A stretch of DNA of 64,000 bases from NCBI GenBank assembly GCA_012934845.2, contig WNNJ02000867.1:49229-113228 (forward strand), given 5' to 3'. The translations under genes and the position numbers were made by a program. The DNA comes from Pomphorhynchus laevis. Lineage: Eukaryota; Acanthocephala; Palaeacanthocephala; Echinorhynchida; Pomphorhynchidae. This document shows positions 46,501 through 58,500 of this stretch, piece by piece. Below the pieces are notes generated by a model. That model worked only from the letters and a program-made list of their open reading frames with translations, did not search any database and was not told the DNA's origin. Each line of letters begins with the position of its first letter. Within the stretch, counting starts at the first letter, position 1.

Positions 46501-49500
46501 GCGGTAATAGAAACGTATTTCGTTAAGCTCGCTTTTTACAAAATCTTACGGCCAAGGAGTCTGTAAAGCTCTATTTTGTTAATTTTCCTAATATGCGATA
46601 TATTTAATTTGGTTGCAAATAGGGATATATATTATTTGTCATTGCAAAAGAGTTTATCTCTCATTATTTACAAATATTTTTCTGCGAAATGTGCGCTATT
46701 TTGTTATTTAGAAAAATTATTATTTTTTAATTAATTATTATTTTTTAAATAAAATTTCTAATGACATATGTGTAAAGATGCTCTACATTAAAGAGTATTA
46801 AGGTATACGCTGCAAACAAACGTCATCAAATGTAATTCAATTAATTACATTTTGATATTTACATCTTGATATTATTTTGATAACAAAAAAATTTAATTTT
46901 AGGTAAAAGTTAGGGAAATAAACGATGTTCCATCGGGTTTCAGCAACTTTGTATTTTGCCAATATACATTTCCTTGCGCCGACGATTCAACATTTGTGCT
47001 GCCATTAAAGCAGTTTGCCCACTTGTCGGCACTTGGAGCAATCAATTTCAATCATACGGCTGTAAGTTTGATATGTAAAGAATTTGTATTTACAAAATAT
47101 TGTATAAATTTAATATTCGATCAAATTAATAATAAAATAAAAAAATAGATTAAAATAATAAAATTTTATTATTTTTTTAATTAAACTTTTAATGATGTTG
47201 AATAATATTTTTAAAATTTAAATGCTCAAAGTTCATTTAGTCTTATTAGTTACAATGCCCTACTATAATGATACTCAGGAAATATGTTTTATTTCGCGTT
47301 AACAATCAAACGAACACGTATCTGCACAATCAGTAGAGATTCAGTTTAGCAAATATTTTATTTTTTCAAAATATTTCAAATACCTCTAATCCTTATTCTG
47401 ATATATCGTATGTTATTAATTGGTAAATATTGTAAAATACAATATAAATAGTTAAATATATAAATCAACACAATAATCTAAAAAATATAACACAACATAA
47501 TATAAAAAATAAATTTAAACTCATTAGCGGAAAATTTGTATGGATGGATAATAAATAATTTACTTTATATTTGAATAAGATACTTGATAATCAAAAAAGG
47601 GCGAAACTCTTATTTGATATTTCTCTAACATCGGTTAGCATCTTCAGAAAATTAAAAAGAAATATTAAAAATAAAATAAAACTCTTAAGCAGAAAATGTT
47701 TATGGATAGATAATAAATAAAATACTTTGTATTAGAATAAGATACTATCTAATCAAATTTCATCAGAGGAAATACGTCATTAGCATGTATTTGGCCAAAC
47801 TACTATATTAGATAGTAAAATATTAGACGAATCTTGATATTACGAATCCCTATATTCCTTATTCTAATGCATCCGATATTATTTAGTCAATATAATACGT
47901 AGGCTCAGTTAGCTGATATAGGTCTCAGTAATTACTGATATTCAGTAATATGTGAGACGGTTGATGTATAATGTATAATGTCACATGTCACATTTTACTA
48001 AGGAGTATACAGAAAAATATCAGTGCATTTTAGTTCTAAAGATACACAAGCCTCGGAATCACGAATTTAATTAGTTAAGGCTAAATATTGCAAGTATTTA
48101 TCATTATCAACGGGATCTTTGTCAACTAGCTCGTTGTTGCGGTATTTTGAAGCAGAACAATCAACGCACTTACAATCTGCATTTACACCATTGCAAACTT
48201 TAACAAACTGCGTTCACACCACTGCAAGCGCATCATTTTGAGTTGTTAAAATTGAGTTAAAGCAATCATTGTTCATAATAACTAAATCATCAATAAAGTA
48301 TGAGTCGTTGAGCTGAGAGGAAATACTGTAGGTTATTAGCTCTTTCTCAGGAAAATTGAATATAGGCAGATAGCTAGCCAGAGAGATTCAATTCTCATTA
48401 ATTGTTTGCTGTGTTTGATTCGTCTTATCTCTGACTCGTCTTTCGATTCTTTGTAATCATTTCTCTTCAGATTTGCAATCAGTTATGTTTGTGTATATTA
48501 TTGTATGCATAATCTCTTGAATATTTGAACTGGTATCTATGTATATGTATAATATACGACATCAAAATAAATGTTTTAACGTTACTGTTTCGATACGGAT
48601 GATTGAGGATAATTGGCCCAGCCGAATCTTCAATGTTGTCGTTTGACTGGTCGTTCCAAATTTTCCAACCACTACTGTAACAATAGGCTTGCAAAAAACT
48701 ATAGCGTTTTCTAAACTTAAGAGCTATTATATAAATGCAATTTGTCAGAGATCTTAAGCCGCGAAAGGATTGACAGAAAAAAAACGTTTGATTTGTTGCA
48801 AGGCCATATTTTCCAAAAGAAAATACTTTGTGTATATTATCTCTCATATTTTTTAAGTCTGTACAATATTATTTTTTATACAATGTTTTATACAATATTT
48901 AAAATAAAGTAAAAAACAGAAAATCGTAAAATATATGAATCAACACAATACTACTAAAAATAAATTTAAAATCATTAGCGGAAAATTTTTATGGATGGAT
49001 AATAAATAATATACTTTGTATTAGAACAAAGTACACTAAATAAGCAAATTTCATCAGAGGAAATACGTCATTAGCATGTATTTGGCCCCATCGGGGAATA
49101 GGGGCCAAAACCTGATAACAAAGCAGTTCCTCTTGATTACTCCTAATCCTTATTCTAATACAACAGAATTATTTATTAGTCATTTAATAGAAGTTGACTT
49201 TTATTTTAAATTCAATTTTAAATTTTAACACTATATAAATTATAATGAGATTAGTCTATTTTAACTTGAAATAAATATAAATTGTAGAAAATCTCATATA
49301 ATTATTTATTATTTATCTTTAGTTTTGATTTATTTATAGTAGAAACTTTTGGCAAAATGAGGGCGTTATAACCTCGTCAATATAAAAATGAGAGGTTAAA
49401 TGTTTAAGAATATAATAATTTACTAAGCTTTATAAATATGTATTATGATCAATAATGACGGATATATCGCTAAATTAATTTGCATGAAAAATAAGTATTT

Positions 49501-52500
49501 TAAATAAGAATTTATGCAAAAATCGATTTAATGAGGTATACTTATTTTACAGTAAAATAGTTTATAAACGGAATTAACTAGAGATAAAAGGGAAATTAAA
49601 CGTGTTAAATACGATTATATGTTATTTTCATCAAAATTATTTTTAAAAATAACCTCATGGTATGGATGTTTTGCTTAAATTCCAATTTAAAATACTTATC
49701 ATAAAAATAAATATAGCGATAGATCCGTCATTATTAATTATAGCAAACTAAAAATGTACACATCTATAAATACTTATTTTATTATTATACTCTTAAACCT
49801 TTTAACTCTCCTTGATTATAATTACGAGATCATAACACTCATTTTTAAAGGATTTGATGCCTCTAGCTAGAAGGACCCAAATTTTGTCTCTATTCTTCCT
49901 TTGCATTGTCTGATTATGTCATATAATAGATTTTAAATTTTACATATTTTTCCGACGATAACTATAAAAAGGTGCTAGCGTTTTCTTTCATCAAGTTAAA
50001 TCAAACATTTCGGCTTGGATTCAGAAATCCTTTACAAAAATGTCATTGTTAATTAACGCTTCCTTAAATTCAGATCCATTACATATTTATTACTTCATTA
50101 TTTGCCACGTCCCGATTTATTTTCTATATTTTATTATTATCAAATTTGTCTTTTTTGTTGTTGAAAATTCTTATTTTCATAAGGTCTTCCAAATCCACTA
50201 AATCTTATTTTTACCATCATTTAATTGTCATTTAGTTTGCTTTATGAAACGACAAACGGCAATATTTTGCTTTTGAAAAATCGACGTAATTAGATATTTT
50301 GTTGCCTATCCAATTATTTCATTTGAACAAACTTTGAAATTAGAATTACTTATAAGAGAATTTATTGTATGCCCATAAAGTAAACTGTAATGTGTTTTAA
50401 TCGCAGTTCATATGGTACTAAGTTTCCATACATTCTGCTAAGAGTAGCTTGCCCTTGTTTTGTTGATTTATTTTTTATATAATAAATTAATTTTTATCGA
50501 ATTATTTGAATTTTATTAAATTTTAATTTTTCATTAAATTAATTTAATTTTAGTCTTTTCGGTTGAAAGAAAATCTGGTGTTGTCTAATATTTTAACGAT
50601 TGAAATATGGGGCCATAAGCGTGCTTCAAGCAGTCGTCATTCTCATAATAATTCAATTGATAATAATTCGCTAATTCAGCAAATAAGTGACAAGTGGAAA
50701 GGTTCCAGATGTTTCTTAATGTTATCCGTTGGCTTAAATGAACTTAATGAAAATGGTATTTGGAATTCAGTTTCTCGTCATTGGGATCCAGCTGTATCGG
50801 GGTGTGGAGGATTCTACAAACTAAAACAGGTAAGGTTTAATTTCTAAATAACAACAAATTACACATTGTATATTTATTACAGGGTCAATCACATGTATTT
50901 CGAGTATGTGTAAAGGATCTTAGATCGTCTGGATCTTTAGCGATTACTCTTAACAGAATAGATAAAATCGAGGTCGGTTGCATTAGATGCTGTAAAAGTA
51001 CAACATCAGGCGAGCTAGATTCATATACAGATGAGGATTTGTGTCTGCTTCGAGAAATGTGGTTAAAAAAACTTGAAATTAAAAGACAATCAATCCAAAA
51101 ACAAATCGCAGAGAGCAATGAAGGTAATATTGTTTTAAGTTTCGTTTGTGGCAGTATATTAGTTGCAATATAGTTCAATGATATAATATTTATCACAATG
51201 TATTATACATGTTTTGATTATACAATATTTGAATCGAAATTTCTCCCTGTTATAATTATGTTAAATTCATAATTTTATAAATTCAAATATTTCCTCTACA
51301 GAATCATAGGGAACATTATATCTCAACAGTAATTCGCTTAAATAAAACTTAATATCATTTATAACACATTTCATCGTTTTCGATCTATACTTATATTTTG
51401 ATTACCTATAATATGATTGACAAAATGTGGTTTATGCTTTATCTTAACATGCTCATATACATTTAAGTTTGATTCAGTAGCCTCATACATATGAGCTACC
51501 TATTCCAATAATATACTTATTAAAATAGAAAAAGTATTGATCTGGGGATAATACACACTCTATTAATCCACACTAAGTTAGATACAAGTTTAGATACTAG
51601 CTTAGATATGAGCTTAGATACGGGCTTAGATATGAGCTTGATACGAGCTTAGATACGAGCTTAATACGAGCTTAATACGGGCTTAGAAACGAGCCTAGAA
51701 ACGAGCTTAGAAACGAGCTTAGATACGGGCTTAGAAACGAGCCTAGAAACGAGCCTAGAAACGAGCCTAGAAACGAGCTTGATATGAGCTTAGTTACGAA
51801 CTTAGATAATAGCTTAGACACTAACTATTGACGTCAACTTGACATTTGGCGAGTTTACGCCAACTCGTTTCTTTGAAAAATACGTCAATTCACCACAAGA
51901 TTTATGTAAAAAATAACCCCTTACATGGTAGACTACCAAGATAATTCGTTTCTCTTACATGATGATGAAGTTTATAGTGAGGAAAGATTTGTTATATTTT
52001 CCCATTTCTATAAGAGAAAATATATTGACAATTCAAGAATTTGTCTTATTGATGGAACATTTAGGGCTGCTCCTCCTAAATTCTATCAAATTTTGATTTT
52101 ATATAGTGAAATATTTGGAAGATTTTATCCATTATATATTTTGATGACTGGGAAATTAGAAACGCTTTATCGTCAAGTTTTTTCTTCCCCTTCCTTCCCT
52201 ATTTCACGAAGGTAAGCATCAAGTGAGTCAATGCTTACCTTGATGCACTTGATAAATCTTTCACGTATGTTCGAAATAAATAATTAACTTTTTTCCTAAT
52301 CTTTACTTTTAAGCATTATTTAAAAAATATGATTCAAAATTAATTCTGATTTTGATAATTAATAATTTTAATAATTTCTTAAATTTTATAATTTTTTCGC
52401 GAGTTGACGCCTTTTTCAAAAGCGAGTTGGCGCTATCCCATAAAAGCGCTATTCTGCATAACTGTTTTGGAAATAGTGTAGGTTTCCACATGTGCATAGA

Positions 52501-55500
52501 CAACAAGAGAGAATCATTTAAATTCTGTAAATTACAATTTTTCAAACCGCAATTTACAAATTTGATAAATACCTACATTTTTTATTTTTACCTCTTATTA
52601 ATATAAGAATATAAGTTTCATATTTCTGAATTAATGAAAATCTATATTGGCTAATGGGTGATTATTAATTAAATAATAAAATAATATTGATATTAATATT
52701 AATATTAATATAATATTGATTATATTAAAATAATCATTGTTGTAGAAATGGGAAAATTAAATCTTTACTAAAATTATATCAATTAAATTGAATTTTTTAA
52801 ATTAGATTGTTTAAATTGAATTAAATTGCGCGTTTACGAAACGCACGATTTATAAATCTGCGAATCAAAAAACAACTACTAATAATTTTAAGGCTTTTAA
52901 AATATTAATCATATCGCTGACGAAACGTTATCTTCTTAATAATTCAAACAAAATTATTTAACTACAATTATTCAAATTGATTTTTTAAATTTCTTAAGCA
53001 AATCAAATCAGCTAACCGAGCCTACGTATTTAATATAATTATAAAATAAACAAAACATAATAATGCTAAATCAAAATTTAATAATTAAATAATAAATAAT
53101 TGTTTTTAGATTTTCTATAATTTAAATCAAGTTAAAATAAAAAATTGAAATTTGAAAAGTCAATTTTTATTAATTGACTAATAAATAACAGACGACGTGT
53201 CAGATTTAGGATTAGAGGTCATCAGGATGAACTGCTATGCTATCAGGTTTCGGCCCTTAACTACTCTACCCAACATAGCAACGAGGACAATTTCGCGCTA
53301 ATGACGTATTTCCTCTAATGAAATTTGATTATTTAGTGTACATTATTCTAATACAAAGTATATAATATATAATATATATATTATATTAAATAATATATAT
53401 ATTTATTATATTAAATAATAAAATTAATAATTGTTTTTAGATTTTCTATAATTTAAATCAAGTTAAAATAAAAAATAAAATTTAAAATAAACGTCATTTT
53501 TATGAATTGACTAATAAATAACAGACGTTGTATCAGAATAAAACGTTTCTTTTTATTTGTAATTTAAAATGACTTTAAATACTTAAAGTCATTTAAGTAT
53601 AATTAAACGAGTTTTTTATTTGTCTCAATTGATCGTAAAACATTTACTCACATATAAATTTGTGAATTGTCGCCTATTAACTATAAACGCATGTACAAAA
53701 TACCATGCTTCTTTATAATTTTTATAAAAGAAACTTTATGTAGTGCGAAAATAAATAAATTAATCTTTTAAATTTTGTAATTTTATCTTTTGTATTGATT
53801 AAATAATTATTAAATTCCTTCTATAGTTAAAATCCGAAATGATTTTAATAGTTTCTATATTTTCATTATCTAGAACGGAATTATTTAAATGATTAATTAT
53901 TTCTATTCCAATAATGGAATTATAAAGATTTTTCCTTCTGTACCTTCTTTCTTAATATATAATTAAGGTAATATTACTTGATTCAATATATAATAAAGTT
54001 AATTAATTTATAAATATAAAAATTAGTGTAACTTTATTTATTTCAGTATTACAACAAATATCGATCTTATATTTTATATAATCATTGCATGGTATATCAT
54101 AGGCCTATTCTATTTAAGTTTCATCATTATTTTAAGCTTTTAATTTTCCTTTAATACAAATTTTTATTTATTTCGTTTATAAAAATTATAACTTTTACAA
54201 TTATAAATATATTAATTTAAATATATATAATTATATTATTAAAAATATTTTTTAATATATTTTATTTAAATAAAATTTTTTAAACTGATATCAGGCATTT
54301 TATAAACCTAATAACATAGCAGTTCATCTTGATGACTTCTAATCATTATTCTTATACATAGTCTGATATTTATTAGTCAATTAATAGAAGTTGACTTTTA
54401 TTTTAAATTACAATTTTTAATTATAATATCAGACGTTGGTGTATATAATATACACAAATTATTTATTATTAACATCATTATTTATTATTAACATCATTTT
54501 TAATTGATAAATATATAATACAATGTGGTAGATAAATTTATTTACCCGCGTAATCTTTCGGTAGGGATTGAAAAACAAGCAAATATTGCAGTCAGTAAAG
54601 AGGCAATAAAAAATATTTAATATCAGTTATCAACATGCTAATACTTCAATAGGAATTTAGACTGGTGTGCGATATATCAGGATCTGACGTAGTTTGCCAA
54701 TATCAATTAATCCTAATTTAGACAAATGTGAACAAGAAAAAACATGCAGCAAGGATGCACAGGGAGAGCTACAGAAAATACATTTACATTGAAGGGAGAC
54801 TGGATGAATTGGGCATATTAATAATAAAAAAATTATCATGATAACTATGAATAGAAAGCCTGCATAGTAACGGTCTCTTAATATAACAAGCCTGCTGCCA
54901 CTAAGTCTGTAAAAATATGGGTCTTAAATAAATCTCAATGTTAAGTTTGGATCTTTTCGAAATAAATTCAGATTTATTAATCGAAAACGCTTGAGTTTTT
55001 GGCAAATTGAAGATCGCGCGAGTATAATTAGGGCACGTAGAAATACGAGATAATATGGCTACAGATGTAGAAGAATCTCTCACTGAAATTCCCACAATGT
55101 ACTTAATAAATCTGTTCTGACAGTTACCAATTTGAGCAAAAATCGAAGAAAATAAGTCCGACCATATTACCGATAAACTGTATGTCAAAATTGGTAATAG
55201 CATTACACGAAAGTATTTAATAGCACCATCGTATGACAGAGGACCCAGATTACTTACACTACAGGTAGCCACAGTAATATTCGAAGCTATTTCCTCGACA
55301 TGAGAGGTAAAGGACAATCTAGAATCCAACTGTAACCCAAGATATGTAATATTCTTGCAGAATTTAAAAAGCTGATTCCAAAATAATCTTATCCTTTTTC
55401 CAAAATGGACCTCCACGCCTAAATTTTACGACTTTAGACTTGTGCACTTAATTTTCAAATAATTGTCCACACAATATTTAGATAATTCATCCAAAGCTAG

Positions 55501-58500
55501 TTGTGATTCATACATATTTGTAGACATAATAGCTAGGTCGTCCGCGTACATTACCGTCGTTATTAAGCTTCTACTATTACAAATTGTACGAGGTAAATCC
55601 GCTACGAAGAACGGAAATTAAGTGGGACTCAGGAAGTCGCCCTGCATGACACCCTGTGTAGATAAGAAATATTCAGAGTAATTTAGGCCGTCAAAAACTT
55701 TAAGGTAGTTTGGTTCTAAGATGTTTATAATTAACGGTAGTAATCCACCATTTTTGTAAAATAATGAACTTATTTAAAAAAGCATCATTAGGTGATTACC
55801 AGAGTCAAAAGCCATAGTAAAATCTGTGAATATGGTATATAAAGGCTTTTTAACAAAAAATGATTTATGTACTTGATTCCTGACAATATTTGACGCATTT
55901 AAAGTTGAGCAATTAATACGAAAATCGAATTGTTCACGTGGAAACAAATATTCGCGAACTTTCATGATGGGACGAGTCACGGCGAAGGATACGAGCTTAT
56001 AGGTATGGTTAATAAGAGGTATGATTAACCATACCATATAGGTATGGTTAATCACGATTTAAATGATTACGAGAAATCATTATTTGATGGGGTCTCAAAT
56101 GTTTACTAACAAACCAGTAAAATTCATAGTTGAGCAAAATACACTCAGAAATGCAACAATCAAATAAAAACTGAAATAAATTAAAAACTTAAATAAATTT
56201 AAATAAATAAACTTAAATAAATATAAAAACTTAAATAAATTTAAGTTTTTACATCATAGCTTTTAAAACATTCGTTACAATTCATTAAATTTATTAAACA
56301 ATATTCTTATGGTTTGAATAAATTAAATTAAAAAATTTAAATCAACTAAAGAAACAATTAATTTATGAAAATGTAATTTTTGTAAAATGTTAATAATGAA
56401 ATTCAGTCAGAAATAAAAAACTCACAGAAAAACACTTCTGATATTAATAGTTTTTTGATTTATTTTGAAATAATTTTATTTTAGAATTAATAAATAATAA
56501 ATTAATAAATTTATTAATAAATTAATAAATATTAATTTTATTTTGTATTTTAAATAGTTTATTATACATATGAAGTTAATGTTTAACTTGGTATTTGAAA
56601 TATACAGAAAATAATATCAATGATTTTTGATAAACATAATTTTTATAAAATATTCAAATATATCGATAATTACTAATTTGTTTTCTAGTACTTTATAAGA
56701 ATCATTTCGAAAATATTCTCTACAATCCACTTTAATTATGGGAATATCGGAGTCTCTTATTTTTTGTCTTTTAAAAGTGTATAATATACTAAGGGGTATA
56801 ACGCTAACAATATAGCGGAAATGGCACATATTGTCATTATTACTGAAAACGCATATACGTTGAACGAAATCATCTCGAATACGCAGTTTTTCGAGTAGGC
56901 ACATTGATATGTGCAATTACTGCTATGACATTCCAAGCAACAGAATCGATCCTGAAATCCGCGTGGTAGGTATAACGTTTCATTTCTTGTAGATGTTAAA
57001 ACATTTAAAGATGAATTAGATCCCGTAGGAGGAGACCCGGTAGAATTTGATTCAGTGGGAAGTAGTCCAGTAGAATTTGATTCTGTGGGAAATATCCCAG
57101 TAGAATTTGATTCTATGGTAGGAAATCCGGTAGAATTTGATTCAGTGGGAAGTAGTCCAGTAGAATTTGATTCTATGGTAGGAAATCCGGTAGAATTTAA
57201 TGTCGAATTGTTCGTCGGGAGCTGGGTAGTCGTTAAGTTTGTAAAATAATTATATAGGTTTACTGATTCTGGGCGATAGCAACATTTATACTTCTGCGCT
57301 ACTTTTGCACAACTTACCTGAGTGTCGAGTGTCATATTCAACTGTAGACATTTTTCACGGTATTCATAGATATCCGCATTAGCTGTATCCATTGCAAATG
57401 ACAGTGCAATTATAAGAGCTTGCAGCATAAGTAATAGTATTCCTAAGATTGGATACATGAACTTGGAAAATGTTTGCAAAAATTTATTATTTGCAAATTT
57501 GTCCAATTCGGATATTAAAATTGCTAAAAACAACAATATCATGATCAGTGCAATGCAGATTTGAAATATTAGAATATTCGTTATTGAATTGCCGTATATA
57601 TTTTTGTGTTGGTTATATTCGATCAAATACATGATTGCACTAATGAATACGGCTATACCACAACAAAGACAGGCCACACCAGCGAAAACAACATTTACCA
57701 CTGACTTTTTCTTCATCTCCAATTCTTTGTCCCTTGTTTCTTATTTTCACTAGAATTTAGTTTCGAGCATTTTTTATGTAGATATATATATATATTAATG
57801 TACTGTACGGCATAGCTGAAGCAAAAGCGGTAATTGTGGAATTATAACAGGTGCGATATGACCTCATGGAATGTATCGTCTTCTATATTGTACATCGTCT
57901 TCGATATTGTAATATAAATGGGATTCAGGATCAGCTTTTAACATATGCTGATATAGTTAAATTTAGGTGTCAATATGTTGAGTTCAATTCTCCTAATTGA
58001 GAAGGTGTTAAAATACAACTGACACTTTAGCTGAAGAATAGAATAAGCTATAGAATTAGCTGAAGAAAACATTCAGGTTTCTTCGTTTATGGAATTTTTA
58101 TATTTCAAAATGTTACGAATAGGATATCAAAACAATATTCAACTATTACACTATATATAGGGAATCATTCATAATTTAAAATATTATGTTAATGAGCATG
58201 TAATGTATTACAATAGTAATGCTTAGATTTATGCTTGCATCCGAAATTGACTAATACTAATTTGATGACTTTATTCTACACGTTGATTCAATTCTATTTA
58301 TAAGCCAACAGTAGTACGCCGTACTTGCTGTATGCTCTTTTTAACTTTAAGAAAATTAATATATATATTATCTGAACGATTAAATTTATTTAAGTTTGAT
58401 CCAATACAATATAAACTTTATTTTCATTTGTGCAGAACCAATGAAATAGTAACAATATTCATTAATTTTCGTATTTCGCAAAAATTAATGAATTATTAAT

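Larger units (their letters stand above)
51856..52436 (+). mobile_element. Small Mutator-like (MULE) element with terminal inverted repeats
   Basis: The left end, ACGCCAACTCG TTTCTTTGAAAAATACGTCAATTC (about 51858-51893), matches the complement of the right end, GCGCCAACTCG CTTTTGAAAAAGGCGTCAACTC (about 52400-52436), over about 34 bp with a small gap. A transposase fragment lies between (51925-52215). Total about 580 bp, far too short for an autonomous MULE. A target duplication was not resolved. Confidence 0.65.

Noticed and set aside
51590-51805. CRISPR-like regular repeat
   Set aside because: Units are 10-12 bp, contiguous and variable, with no spacers, in a eukaryotic intron.
56617-56916. 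99-codon frame overlapping the tetraspanin-like gene end
   Set aside because: It lies in another frame on the same strand as the four-pass protein and has no membrane or motif support of its own.
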